Shown here one piece after another: positions 21,506 through 33,627 of a stretch of DNA of 64,000 nt. Numbering within the stretch: the first letter of the stretch is position 1; every line of letters starts with the position of its first letter. The notes beneath the pieces are model-generated. The model saw nothing but the letters and a program-made list of their open reading frames with translations. It was not told the DNA's origin and searched no databases. The position numbers were made by a program, and so were the translations under genes. The DNA is from Plantago ovata (lineage: Eukaryota > Streptophyta > Magnoliopsida > Lamiales > Plantaginaceae): positions 54,224,425 through 54,288,424 of the forward strand of contig CM051457.1 in NCBI GenBank assembly GCA_028274465.1, read 5' to 3'.

Positions 21506-21580
21506 GTTATTCATGTTTCAGTTTTGAACTCTAAAACAATTTTCCAAACCAATCCTGATCTAAATAACGTTCTTTTTCAG
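21506..21580 (+). other. ORF3 intron 3 (75 nt) in A
   Basis: CAG/GTTATTCATG to TTCTTTTTCAG/GCTC. It is 74 nt in E (35989-36062) and 75 nt in B (28899-28973, minus). In E the downstream exon is in frame only if the 74 nt are removed. Confidence 0.65.
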
Positions 21581-22462
21581 GCTCAAAAGGAGACCACTGA
21601 AGTGGTAATCATTGCTGAAGATCAACAAGTAAGTTCTGAGGAACTGTACTTGAACTTCAAAAGAACCACTTTGTCACAAGTTGCTAAGTCCGTCAGCAAC
21701 TGGCAAAGATACAGGCGAATGGATTTCTCTGATCTCCATCTTCATCTTTCAAACGAGAAAAAGAGATCTTCTCTGCTAAAGCTCGAGACATTCGTTCACT
21801 CCATCCTCCCGGAAGAAATGACATATTCTCAGCAATTGAGCTCGAATCTGATTGCTCAAATCAGAGAGAATATGAAGGCCAAATTCATGAGTGTCTCTCC
21901 AGCTGAACAAGCTGTGATGCTCAAAGGTTCATTTGTACCTGTGGTGGCTGATCCCCACAACATCAATGAGGAAGAGGAAGTGACAAGTGTTGCTTTGTAC
22001 AAGCACCTTGAGCTAGTAATTCCCACTGATCCAAGTGATGATGAAGGGAAAGATTCCAAGGACAAGAAAGACGATGATGATGACAATCAAGGTCCCAGTC
22101 CTGATGCTGGAGGTTTGAAGTTGACAGTTGCTGAAAATGTTCAACAAGAAAATCAGCAAGCTGAACAACAACAACCTCAGCAAGAATCCCAATCTCCTCC
22201 TGCTGCTGCTGAAAATCAAGCACCTGTGCAAGGTGCTGATACTGAAGAGGAATATGCCAGAAAAAGGGCTACCTTGAAAAATGGCAAAAGTCCAATTTCT
22301 GATGCCAAGGTTACTGAAGAAAACCTTGATGATGATGATGAACAGGATGAAGATTACCAACGCGCTCTACAGAACAGTCTCTTGATCCATGCAAGGCATA
22401 CGCAGGATCTGGAAATTGGTCAATCTTCAGGAGTAAGACCAAAGGAAGTCCCCTCCCTTCCA

Positions 22463-22640
22463 TTTACTACTGGCGAAACTCCAGTAATTGAGTCCCAAAC
22501 TCAATTAAAACTAACTACTGGCGAAACTCCAGTCATTGAGTCTCAAACGTTGCCTTTAGCAACTACTCAATTAAAACTAACTACTGGTGAAACTCCAGTT
22601 GTTGAGTCTGAAGTGTTGCCATCAGCAACCACTCAACAAA
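22463..22640 (+). repeat. GETPVIES tandem repeat in ORF3
   Basis: Three in-frame units of about 17-23 codons, each with TTGETPV(I/V)ES, two of them followed by a LPSATTQ-like tail. E (36985-37180) and B (27790-27980, minus) also have three units, with differing unit length. Confidence 0.7.
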
Positions 22641-24111
22641 AAGGAAGTGAAGCTGCTGACTTAGGTTCCAAGGTTGCTGAACTTGATGAATCTGAGGATG
22701 ACGACTACTTATCAGAAAATGAGGATGAACAATCCAAAAGAGACCCAAAAGTGGTTCAAATCCCTCCTCCTGATTACATAAATGATTTAGACAATGGTCT
22801 AAGAGGAGAATTGCTGATAAAGGATGATCAGTTTGCTTCAGAACTGAAAGTTCATTCCTTGACACCAAAACTAGTGCCGTTCCCAAGAGTTGAGGAGTTT
22901 ACTCCTAGAATTTTGGCACTGAAGAAAGTCCATGATGCCTGCAAAGCAGAAGATGAGGCATTGCTTGCTGAGAGCCCACTTGACTTTGGAAAGATATTGG
23001 CTACAGTGCTGAGACGCACTATTACTATGACAATAGCTCAGAAAGACATCAGTCTTTATCACAAGAGCTATGAAGAAGATGTAAATCAAGCACTCAAGCT
23101 AGCAAAAACCGCTCTCGTGAAGGCTCAGACTTTCATGGATGATAAGGCCGCAACAGAGAAAAGACATGAAGAAAACATGATGAATATTCAAAGAGTTGTC
23201 AAAAATGACTTCTGATAAGCAACAAATCATCATGAAGTATAACAGTTTAAGCACTCTTGCTGAAAATTGCAATGAGTTCTATTCTCTGCACATCAATCCG
23301 ATGTTGCAATCCATGTCTAAGGGGGAAACGAAAAGTACCAGAAAAAGAAACCAAACCCCTCCCACTGTTGATGAGCCACTGCCCATAGAACCGCTTGCTG
23401 AAAAAGAGCAAAGTTCTAAAAGGCAAGCAGAATCTGAGTTGAATTCAGCAAGTACCAAAAAGAGAAAAATCGCTGCTGAAACTCAAGATTTTTGCCATAC
23501 TGAAAGTCATCAAAATCTGAATGAAGATGATGAAGATAATGACAATCAAACAATAGCTCAAGCCATAAGAGCTAGACCCTTAACAGCCTTGACTCCGTCT
23601 GGCCATTCAAAGCATTTCTCGCCTGACTCTTCAGCAAGAGATCAAGACAATGCTAAATCAAGAAGAAGAAGGCAAAGACAGGAAGAAAAGAGGCTGGCCA
23701 GCATTGCTATTGGCTCCGACATCGAATATACAAAGACCAACAATGATGAAACCACTCAGAATGTGATCAGAAACATTCATGGTTGCTGGATCTTAAAGCT
23801 GGAAGATTTGCTGGTGAATGAGTTCTTTCCTACAACCATTTTGAACCAAATGTTCACATGGATTGAACTCAAGGTACAAATAAATCAAAGGGAAGAATCC
23901 CTCCCAAGAAATATTGCTGGGAGATGGTTGAATCTTGAGGTCTCAGTAAGAAGAACTTCCATTGGTAAGACTTATATACAAGAACCAAATCTGATAAAAC
24001 CACCTGGCATTGCTTACTATTCTGACCCAGTAACCAAGAAAACAAAGAAGTGACTTGGATTGATTCCTTATGAGTACTTCTATCTCACTGCTAAGGATCA
24101 AGAAGAAGATC

Positions 24112-25806
24112 TGTTGGTCCCTTTAAACAACAAGAAAAGACTAGAGGGGGGGGGGGTGAATAGTCTTTTCAAACTTTTGTCGTTTAAAAACTTTCTCAGC
24201 AAGTACTTATTACTTTACAGTAATGAGGTTGCTGATACTTAACTTTCTCAGCAAGCGTAAGTTACTTTTCAGTAGCTTGGTTTGCTGATACTTAAAATCA
24301 GAGAGCGGAAGTCTTTGAAACGATAAGTGCTTTTTCAGCAAGTAAAGAGTTTCAGCAAGTGATGTGAGTGACTGTGTACAAACAGATATAATTTGCTGAA
24401 AGCTAAATGCAGTAAGTAAATCACACAAACACTTTTAGAGTGGTATCTGAGAGTGGCGTAATCTCCCAACTAATCCACTTTGTCCTTTCTAGGACTGAAT
24501 CCACTAAGATATGATTGAGGTTCCTTACAATCTCCTATCTAAAGCGATTCAACAGAAACCAAAGCACACTTGCTTTGTCTCCAACCTAAACTAGAGAACT
24601 CAACCTTGTTCTCCACCAAACTTGGTACTTTTAATCAGCAAAAGCTTGCTCGATTAAGTTCCCCCTGAATATCACGCCTGAAAGGGTGTATTTTCAGTTA
24701 GAGAGTTTTGGGGTGAGATAACTTAATTATAACTTATTCAGTTACAACAAGTAATCTAAGAAACACAACTTGGAATACTTTGCAGTAAACAAGTTTGATT
24801 GTTTCTGGTGTCAAGACTTGTTCTTGTTCGAAAGAAAGAACACTTAACTAATTTCTTAGCCGAGTTTGTTCTACTTCTTCACAAGTAGCTTTTTCAAGCT
24901 TTAAGTCTTGGAACGGATCAATGGCAGTAAGAGTGTTTGAAGGTTTGTGAACTTTAAGCACAAGTGAGAGTTTGATCACGTTGTTGACACACTTCAACTC
25001 TTTGCCGGATGACTTCTATTTATAGTGCAAGTAAGGAGCCGTTTGAATTTCAAATCTTAAGGCTTTTGTTCCTTAACATGTCACTATCTTGCTTTTGTAC
25101 TTTCATCAGCAACCTTTGTTTGTCTTCTAGTCTTCATGTCCTTTGTGTGTAAGCTTTGCATTAAATGCACTTTTGAATAGAATTCAAACAGTAACAATGG
25201 AGCGCAAAATCACGTACATTCAGCAAGAGGTCACATATGTTCATCAGCAAGTGTTCATTCTCAGTTTCAGCAAGCACAACCTACTCTGTCTTTCAGATTT
25301 TCACTTATGCAATGCTGTTGCTGAAAATTTTCACTTTCTGAACAACACGTGCCTTACCAGTCTTCAGCAATCTTCAAGTCTTCAAGTCTTCAAGTCTTCA
25401 CGTCTTCAGATCTTCAAAAGTCTTCAAGATTCTGACCGGTTTCTTATTTACTTCAATAATTTGTTTGTAATAAACAAAATACATCTTCAGCAAATGCTTC
25501 AATAGGTCATTTTCTTTTCAGAAAATAAGATTCATTAAAGCTATGCATCAATAAGATATTTTCTTTTCAGAAAATAAAATACATCATACGCAAATGTGTC
25601 AATAAATTAATTTCTTTACAGAAATTAAAGTACGTCATCCACTAAAGAAATAACTTATCTAACACCTATCTAAGTCATCAGCAAACGTTCCTCTTTTACA
25701 ATGTCCTTAAAATTCTAAATTCCTATGGACCTTAAGAGTACTAGTTACTGGACTGTTCTTAATTTAGCATGGTTAATTGCTCATCAAAATTACAAGTTTC
25801 CTAACA
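24112..25806 (-). repeat. 3' LTR of copia B
   Basis: 1,695 bases, reading TGTTGGTCCC to CCTAACA on the plus strand. It is longer than the A and E LTRs because of extra hairpin units near 25500-25660. It holds both GNRA hairpins (loop GTAA at 24209-24224, loop GAAA near 24261-24276) and a run of 11 G. It is followed by the reverse polypurine tract AAATTTCCCCC. Confidence 0.9.
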
Positions 25807-26068
25807 AATTTCCCCCTTTTTGATGATAGCAATCCATGGCTAAATTAATTGTTACCCTTTTAGAGGTTTCTGATGTTGAATAAATCAGATGATTAATGCA
25901 AGCATACTTGAAATAATAAACAGTAAGCATAAGTAAGTTGCATAATCAAAAACCAATAAGAGTCAAAAAGAATTCATTGTTGATAGTTATCATTCAGAAG
26001 TTTAAAAGAAAGCATAGATAACAAAGAATCAGCAAACAAAAACTTTAACAAGAAACTATTGCAGGGAC

Positions 26069-29000
26069 TTAAACTCTTTCAGAGGATTTTCTCAGAATCT
26101 CTCTTACACTCTTCTCAGCAAGAGCAGTGAATTCAACACAATCCTTCTCGTAATTTTCCAGAAGCCTACGGACTTGTAGTTGAAGAATTCTTGCATTTTT
26201 GCAGGCAGTATGATGATGCTTTTCAGCATTCATTTCCATGTAGTTAACTACCCACAGATGCATGCCCCAATTGCTGGCATGGAGAAGCTGTGTATCTGAA
26301 ATGTTTCTCGGATGAATCTTTCTTAACCAGAGAAGATCTTCTTCTTGATCCTGAGCAGTAAGATAAAAGTACTCATAAGGAATCAATCCAAGTTTCTTCT
26401 TAGTTTTCTTTGTTACCGGGTCAGCATAGAAAGCGATGCCAGGTGGTTTGATCAGATTTGGTTCTTGCTTGTATGTCCTACCAATGGCAACTCTTCTTAC
26501 ATAGACCTCTAGATTCAGCCATTTCCCAGCAATATTTCTTGGGAGGGATTCTTCCCTTTGCTTTCTTTGGACCTTGAGTTCAATCCATTTGAACATCTGA
26601 TTCAAAATGGTTGTAGGAAAGAACTCATTCACCAGCAAGTCTTCCAGCAACCATGAATGTTTCTGATCACATTCTGAGTGGTTTCATCATTGCTGGTCTT
26701 TGTATATTCAATGCCGGAGCCAATAGCAATGCTGGCCAGCCTTTTCTCTTCCTGTCTTTGCCTTCTTCTTCTTGATTTAGCATTGTCTTGATCTCTTGCT
26801 GAAGAGTCAGACGAAAATGCCTTGAGTGGCCAGACGGAGTTATGGCTGTTAGGGGTCTAGCTCTTATGGCTTGAGCTATTGTTTGATTGTCATCATCTTC
26901 TTCATCATCTTCATTCAGATTGTGATGACTTTCATTGTGACAGAAATCTTGAGTTTCAGCAGCGGTTTTTCTCTTTTTGGTACTTGCTGAATTTAACTCA
27001 GTTTCTGCTTGTCTTTTAGAACTTTGCTCTCTTTCAGCAAGAGGTTCTAGTGGAAGTGGCACATTAGCAGCAGGAGTAGGAGGGGCTTGATTGCTTTTTC
27101 TAGTCTTCTTTTCCCCCTTAGACATGGATTGCAACATCGGAGTGATGTGCAGAGAATAAAACTCATTGCAATTTTCAGCAAGAGTGTTGAGGCTGTTATA
27201 CTTCATGATGATTTCCTGTTGGTCAGAGTTCATTGTTGCTAACTCTTTTTGAATATTCATCATGTTCTCTTCATGTCTTTTCTCTGTTGCGACCTTCTCA
27301 TCCATAATATTCTGAGCTTTGACGAGAGCAGTCTTTGCAAGCCTGAGCGCCTGACTTACATCTTCTTCATAGCTCTTGTGATAAAGACTTATGTCTCTCT
27401 GAGCTATTGTCAAAGTTTTAGTGCGTCTCAGCACTGTAGCCAATATCTTTCCAATGTCAAGTGGGCTCTCAGCAAGCAATGCCTCATCTTCAGCTTTGCA
27501 GGCATCATGGACTTGCTTTAGTGCTAGAATTCTGGGAGTAAACTCCTCAACTCTTGGGAACGGCACTAAATGCGGTGTTAAGGAATGAACCTTAATTTCA
27601 GAAGCAAACTGATCATCACGCGTCAGCAATTCGGCTCTTAGTCCATCGTCTAAATCATCAATGTAATCAGGAGGAGGAATCTGAACGACTTTTGGGTCTC
27701 TTTTGGATTGTTCATCATCATTTTCTGACAAGTCGTCATCATCGTCTGATTCATCAAGTTGAGCGACTTTGGAGCCTTTGTCAGTAGCTTCACTTCCTTT
27801 TGGTTGAGTGGTTGCTGATGGCAACACTTCAGACTCAACGACTGGAGTTTCACCAGTAGATAGTTGTTTCAATTGAGTTTGGGGCTCAATTACTGGAGTT
27901 TCGCCAGTAGTTAGTTTTAATTGAGTAGTTGCTGAAGGCAACGTTTGAGACTCAATAACTGGAGTTGCGCCAGTAGTACGTGGAAGGGATGGAACTTCCT
28001 TCGATTTTGGTCTTGAAGATTCACCAATTTCCAGATCCTGCGTATGCCTTGCATGGATCACGAGACTATTTTGTAGAGCTCGTTGTAATCTTCATCTTCT
28101 TCATCCTCATCTTCAGGTTTTCAGCAGTAACCTTGGCATCAGAAACTGGACTCTTGCCATTTTTCAAGGCAGCCCTTTTTCTGGCGTATTCTTCTTCAGT
28201 ATCAGCACCTTGTACAGGTGCTTGAGTTTCAGCAGCAGCAGGAGGAGGTTGAGATTCTTGCTGAGATTGTTGTTGATCAGCTTGCTGATTGTCAAAGGGA
28301 TTAGTGTCAGCAGCTGTCAACTTTAATCCACCAGCACCAGGACTTGGACCTTGATTGTCATCATCGTCATCCTTTTTGTCCTTAGAATCTTTCCCTTCAT
28401 CATCACTGGGATCAGTGGGAATGTTCTCATCTTCTTCTTCTTCTTCATGATCTGTCAAAATGACTAGCTCAACGTGCTTATATAAAGCAACACTTGTCAC
28501 TTCCTCTTCCTCAGTTAGTTTGTGGGGATCAGCCACCACAGGAACAAAGGAGCCTTTGAGCATCACAGCTTGTTCAGCTGGAGAGGCACTCTTAAATTTG
28601 GCCTTCATATTCTCTCTGATTTGAGCAATCAGATTTGAACTCATTTGCTGAGAATATGTCATTTCGTCAGGAAGGATGGAGTGGACAAATGTTTCGAGCT
28701 TCAGCAGTGAAGATCTCTTTTTCTCATTTGAGAGATGAAGGTGAAGATCTGAGAAGTCCATTCTCCTATATCTTTGCCAGTTGCTGACGGACTTAGCACT
28801 CTTGACAAAGTTGTCCTCTTGAAGCTCAAGTAAAGTTCTTCAGAACTTACTTGCTGATCTTCAGTGATGAGTACCACTTCAGTGGTCTCCTTTTGAGCCT
28901 GAAAAAGAATTTTATTTAGATCAGGATTGGTTTGGAGAATTGTTTTAGAGTTTAAATCTGAAACATGATTTACCTGCTGAGAGTCAGCAAGCTCATGTAG

Positions 29001-29582
29001 TACAATTTCCATTCCATGAGGAGCTGGAGTAGCATCCTCCATTTGTTCATCCTGAAATAAATTAAAATTAGACACAAGTACTAAGCTGTCAAACTTAGTT
29101 TTTATACCAAAATATTAACTACCTGCTGAGCAGGGAGTGTTGGTTCTGGTGCAGAGGCTTCAGCAACCATCTGACTTGTATCTTGAGAAGTCTGTAGAGA
29201 AAGAAAATAATTTTAGCAAAAGAACAATTTTCAGAATTTGAAGTTTTACTGATGGTTGAATTAACTACCTGCTGAGGAAGGACAGGTTGTGGCTCAGTCC
29301 TTTCAGCATTAACAGTTTCTTCAGCTTCTTGGACTGTTTCTTCAGCAGACTTCTGAGTTTGCTCTAACTGAGAAAGCTGTGCGGTTTCAGCAATCTCCCT
29401 TGTCTCTGAATTGACAAGTTGAGCAGAAGCAACTTGACCTTTAAGCTCACTGCTTGTCATGAAGAGATCAATTGACTTGTTGGATGATTCTTCAATCTCC
29501 AACTCCATTTGTTTGCTTAAATCTTCCAGTACAAGCTGGACTTTGTCAATTGAAGTCTTGGGTGAACTTCGGCCAGTATGCT
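26069..29582 (-). pseudogene. Copia B ORF3, C-terminal two thirds
   Basis: Homologous to A 20890-24111 and to the end of E. The C-terminal domain (26069-26650) is intact in frame and ends SSERV. Upstream are the helical and repeat regions (26667-28061), the conserved block and acidic tract (28066-28761) and the exon region with three introns. Frame breaks near 26655, 28065 and 28780 separate these parts. Breaks at 28899-28973, 29052-29122 and 29192-29268 coincide with the introns and are not lesions if those are spliced. The left end is lost in the gap. Confidence 0.8.
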
Positions 29583-29682
29583 NNNNNNNNNNNNNNNNNN
29601 NNNNNNNNNNNNNNNNNNNNNNNNNNNNNNNNNNNNNNNNNNNNNNNNNNNNNNNNNNNNNNNNNNNNNNNNNNNNNNNNNN
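29583..29682. other. Assembly gap 1 (100 N)
   Basis: Exactly 100 N, a conventional unknown-size join. The left side is in ORF3 of B and the right side is in gypsy G, which do not belong together (see findings). Confidence 0.98.
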
Positions 29683-30319
29683 AAAGGCAGTAAACGTGCA
29701 AATGCAAATAAAAAACAAGACTATCCTACTCAACTCACAAAGCAAACAATACTTAACATCATGGTTCACATCCAATCCCCTCATGAAACTTAGCTGTCCC
29801 TAGCAAAAGAGAAGAGTAAAAAAAAGTGATCTAGTTTACCGAACGTTTTGGCTCGGTCGGCGAGTATTTCAAGAGGACTCAGACTACCTCACCCGGTGGC
29901 CGCCATGCCCTTGGTCTGATGTAGCAAAGAGCCTAGGAAGCTTCAAAGATCGTCACTATGGTGAATGGACTGGTTTGCTGCAGGCATACCAAGAAAGACT
30001 TCACAATAGGAAGGACATCACTTTGACTTCAATCGAGGGTGCTTGTTTAGGGGTGGCGCCTGTGTATCGTGCTTGTCAAGATTTCACCTCGAGAAGTAGA
30101 TTCACCTCTTGTGTACTTCAGAACCTCATAGTAACGGAAGGAAGTGGTTTTGGTGATGGGATGTCAGGAGTAAAGAATCAGGGGAGCTGGGTCGTCCAGC
30201 TCACTGATCATGGGAGGCGGTTTCTCCCCCATGCTGGGCTAGCAAAGCCCCCCACCTCCAAAAGGCGTCGCCTCCAACCTTTCTCCTATTCGGAAATCGA
30301 ACCCTTCTACCGCAAGCAA
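29683..30319 (-). mobile_element. Gypsy G fragment, error-rich contig end
   Basis: Reverse complement of 60335-60990 with many one-base insertions and deletions. It is the left part of gypsy G next to its insertion point in the integrase of E. The frame that is open at 60335-60833 is broken here, which suggests uncorrected reads at this contig end. Confidence 0.75.
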
Positions 30320-32726
30320 CTGCTGACACTGAAATAAGTGAGGCTTACTGGGTTGAAGCGATTAATACCGCCTGTTACACTCAAAACAGATGTTTGATTA
30401 CTAAGGAATACAACAAAACTCCTTATGAATTGTTTGTTGGAAGACCTCCTAATATCACTCATCTAAGAGTATTTGGTTGCAAGTGTTTCGTTCTTAATAA
30501 CGGTAGAGAATACCTAAGAACATTTCAACCAAAGGCAGACGAAGCGATATTTCTCGGTTACTCCTTGCATAGTAAAGCTTATAGAGTTTACAACAAAAAG
30601 GCACAAAGATTGAAGAATCAGTGCATGTTGTATTCTATGAAAAGACACAAGGAGTGCCTGCTGAAGAAGAAATATCAGAATGTATGAAAAAGTTAATCAT
30701 ACATGAGCAAAGAACTGAATCTAATGCTAGGCAAATCAAGTCAATTGAACTAAATGATGATTCTGACAATGACTCTCCTCCCCCAAGTCATGACAAGATA
30801 AATATAGTTCACGACAAGGATTTTCCAGCAAAAGACGCAGTTGCTCCGGAAGTTGCTGAAACTACGCAACCTCCAGTGCCTGCTGATGAACTACCACAAT
30901 CAAGCAATGCTGAACAAGCAGTTGCTGATGAACCAATCTCAGCAGAGACACAAAATCCCAGTAGTACTGAACAAGTACATACTGAAGAGTCACATGCTGA
31001 TGAGCAAACATATCCAGATCCAACAAGCAGAAAACCTGTTAATAAATGGATTAGAGATCATCCCTCTACGGATATGATTGGCGATATTAATAAACGCCAA
31101 GTGACTAGATCCAAAGCATCTACTACTCATGGACTTGCTGAAGAAGCAACTGTCGTAGAAGTAGAATCATTGTTCTCTTGCTTTGTTTCAGAAATTGAAC
31201 CTAAAACCATAGAAGAAGCTTTAAAGCATTCTGAATGGATAAAGGCAATGCAAGAAGAACTGGATCAATTCGAAAGGAACAAAGTCTGGAAACTTGTACC
31301 ACTTGCTGAAGGCAAGAAAGCTATTGGTACAAAGTGGGTGTTCAGAAACAAGCTGAGTGAGTCTGGTGAAGTAACAAGAATAAAGCACGTTTAGTTGCTC
31401 AAGGTTACTGTCAGACTGAAGGATTGGACTATGATGAGTCTTATGCACCAGTTGCAAGATTGGATGCAATTAGGCTTTTCTTGGCCTTTGCTGCTCACAA
31501 TGACTTCATTGTTTACCAAATGGATGTTAAAAGTGCATTCTTGAATGGTGAACTTGCTGAAGAAGTCTACTTAGAACAACCCCTGGCTTTGAACTTCCCT
31601 CAGAAATCAAGATGGTATAAAGCTTCAGAAAGCTGTATATGGTCTAAAGCAAGCACCAAGAGCATGGTATGATACCTTGGCTAAGTTCTTGCTGGAGAAT
31701 GGTTTCAAGAAAGGTGAAGTTGACAAAACCTTATTACCATGAACCATGATGGTAAAATACTCTTAGTTCAAATTTATGTGGATGACATAATTTTTGGATC
31801 TAAGGACAAGCAACTTTGTGATGATTTTGCCAAACTCATGACAAACAAGTTTGAAATGAGTATGATGGGAAAATTGAATTATTTCCTAGGATTGCAAGTC
31901 AAGCAACTCAAAGATGGAATATTCATAAATCAAGCAAAGTATGCGAAAGAAATGCTCATAAAGTTTAGGATCAAAGAGGAAGAGAAACCTGAAAAGATCC
32001 CTATGAGTGTTGGTACCAAATTGGGCTATACTAAAGAAGATAAAAGTGTTGAAGAACACAAGTATAGGAAGCTCATTGGTTCCTTGTTGTATTTAACAGC
32101 AAGTAGACCTGACATTCAGTATGCTGTTTGTGTGTGTGCAAGATTCCAATCTGATCCAAGAGAATCACACTACAAAAAGGCAATCAAGATACTGAAATAT
32201 GTCAAAGGTACAGTCAATGTTGGATTATGGTATCCTAAAGATTCTGGACTAGAATTGGTTGGTTATTCTGATGCTGATCATGGAGGATCAACTCTTGATA
32301 GAAAAAAGTACCTCTGGAACTTGTCAGTTTTTGGGTACTAGATAAATATCATGGTTCAGCAAGAAGCAAACCTGTGTTGCGAATTCATCCACTGAATCTG
32401 AGTACATTGCAGCTGGTTGTTGCACAGCTCAAATCCTATGGATTCAACAACAATTAAGAGATTATGGTATTTCTGCAAAGAAAACACCAATCTTTTGTGA
32501 TAATACAAGTGCTATTGCTATCACGCAAAATCCTAAGTTTCAATATAGGACTAAGCACATTGATATTAGACATCATTTCATTAGAGATCATGTGAAAAAA
32601 GGAGATATTGAGGTTGTGAAAGTAGGTACTGATGATCAACTTGCTGACATCTTTACCAAGCCCCTACCAGATAATAGGTTCGCAATGCTAAGGTATAACC
32701 TTGGATTGATTGAACTACCTCAATAA
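30320..32726 (+). pseudogene. pol: Copia E pol, integrase C-terminus to RNase H
   Basis: Begins at the integrase motif [10 protein letters not shown] and ends IELPQ-stop. It has YVDD (near 31780) and the RNase H motifs SSTESEYIAA and TKPLPDNR. One-base losses near 30604, 31378, 31575 and 31733 are absent from the matching reverse copy (57920-60329), so they are probably sequencing errors at this contig end. A stop in RNase H (TAA for TTA near 32341) is shared by both and is probably real. Confidence 0.8.
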
Positions 32727-32741
32727 AGGATACATTTGCCA

Positions 32742-33095
32742 GAATGCTGAAACAGGTATTCAGCAAGCCAAAGTATTCTTACTTAAAAGCTCCGTCCACT
32801 AATTTCTTCTAAGAAATGATAGGTCACTACATGATTGCTGAAACAGGCATTCAACAAGTAATTCCTTCAAAACGGTATTTGTTAGAAAACTTGATCACTT
32901 GCTGAGACAGGCACTCAGTAAGAGAAAAACCTTATGGATTGCTGAAACGGGCATTCAGACAATCAAAGATACTGAAACAGGTATTCAAGTATCAAGGAAT
33001 ATTCTGAGACGGGAACTCAGAAAAAGAGCAAAACTCATTTCTCAGATTTTACCAAAGGATATCTCAAGTACAAAGAATTTACTGATACGGGAACT
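32742..33095 (+). ncRNA. Hairpin array of copia E
   Basis: Counterpart of 18264-18625. The first unit, degenerate in A, is perfect here: TGCTGAA pairs with TTCAGCA around ACAGGTA (32745-32765). The fifth unit has loop ACAGGTA where A has ACGAGTA. Differences between copies fall in loop position 6 or in stems with pairing mostly retained. Confidence 0.6.
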
Positions 33096-33487
33096 CAGAA
33101 ATATCTTTTAAACTTAAGAAAATATGAGATATCTAAGTAAGGGGGAACTTTCAGCAAGTATCTAGGCTATTTATGCAAACTCGCTGAAAAGATTCTTGTC
33201 TATTTCAGCAAGCAATCTAGTCCCTTAAAACTCGGTAAAGTCAATTTGTGACGTTAATCGGGCACAGATAAACTCGTAATAATCATGACATGAAATACAA
33301 TCGTGGCCATTGATTAAAAGGAGTTATTGATCTAACGGTTAACAAAACAAAGAGACAGAGTGCTCTGACGGTTTTAGTTAGTGGGCCACTACGCATTCAA
33401 TGCAAAGGCTCCACTAACGCCTTTGTTTCTCTGTTTTGCCCTTGATGAGAACTCAAATCGATTGAGTTTCTCACACATCAGAGACAC

Positions 33488-33496
33488 TATATAAAG
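33488..33496 (+). promoter_or_regulatory. Internal TATA box for ORF3 of E
   Basis: TATATAAAG, 140 bases before the ATG at 33628, in the same context as in A. Confidence 0.6.
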
Positions 33497-33627
33497 AAGG
33501 AGTTAGAGAAATGACAAAATTCTTTAACTCACATTTCCTTTCTCTGCAAATTTTAGCCTGAATCTACTGTACCTCCGGTCAAAAGCAAACTATCTTTTTC
33601 GTACACATTCTCTTCTCTATAAAAGAA

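Larger units (their letters stand above)
10717..24111 (+). mobile_element. Copia A (Sirevirus-like), 5' LTR to ORF3
   Basis: Full-length in origin: 5' LTR, primer site, gag, pol, intergenic hairpin array, internal promoter and ORF3. B is inserted in ORF3 at AGATC (24107-24111). The rest of A (ORF3 end and 3' LTR) lies in reverse at 44400-46533 because the middle contig is inverted. GTATT at 10712-10716 and AATAC at 44395-44399 are the two halves of its target duplication. gag, pol and ORF3 all carry disabling changes, so A is not autonomous. Confidence 0.9.
19154..24111 (+). pseudogene. Copia A ORF3: large nuclear-type protein of unknown function
   Basis: The ATG is kept in all copies. The protein has a basic Ser-rich N-terminus; a globular region (about residues 40-320) with Trp/Phe-rich blocks; basic clusters KKKRK (near 400) and PKRKR (near 419); an Ala/Glu/Gln-rich region with three in-frame introns (21212-21580); a conserved block ending near 950; acidic tracts; a UIM-like segment near 1066; three GETPVIES repeats; a helical region; another basic cluster, KKRK; and a C-terminal domain. 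No signal peptide or membrane helix is evident. Defects in A: a frameshift near 23200, AGA to TGA at 24051-24053, and the insertion of B after 24111. Its position matches the env-like ORF of some Sireviruses, but the features argue against an envelope. Function unknown. Confidence 0.75.
24112..29582 (-). mobile_element. Copia B, 3' half (reverse strand)
   Basis: B is inserted in A's ORF3. From left to right come its 3' LTR in reverse, a 3' untranslated region and ORF3 read on the minus strand, up to the assembly gap. Its 5' half lies at 46534-52317 on the plus strand because that contig is inverted. AGATC (24107-24111) and GATCT (46529-46533) are the two target duplications. Roughly 4.5 kb of B (RT, RNase H, hairpin array, first third of ORF3), judged against A, is missing in the gap. 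Confidence 0.85.

Noticed and set aside
19154..24053. Calling ORF3 an envelope gene
   Set aside because: Position fits, but I see no signal peptide, membrane segment or glycoprotein-like feature, and there are several nuclear-localisation-like clusters.
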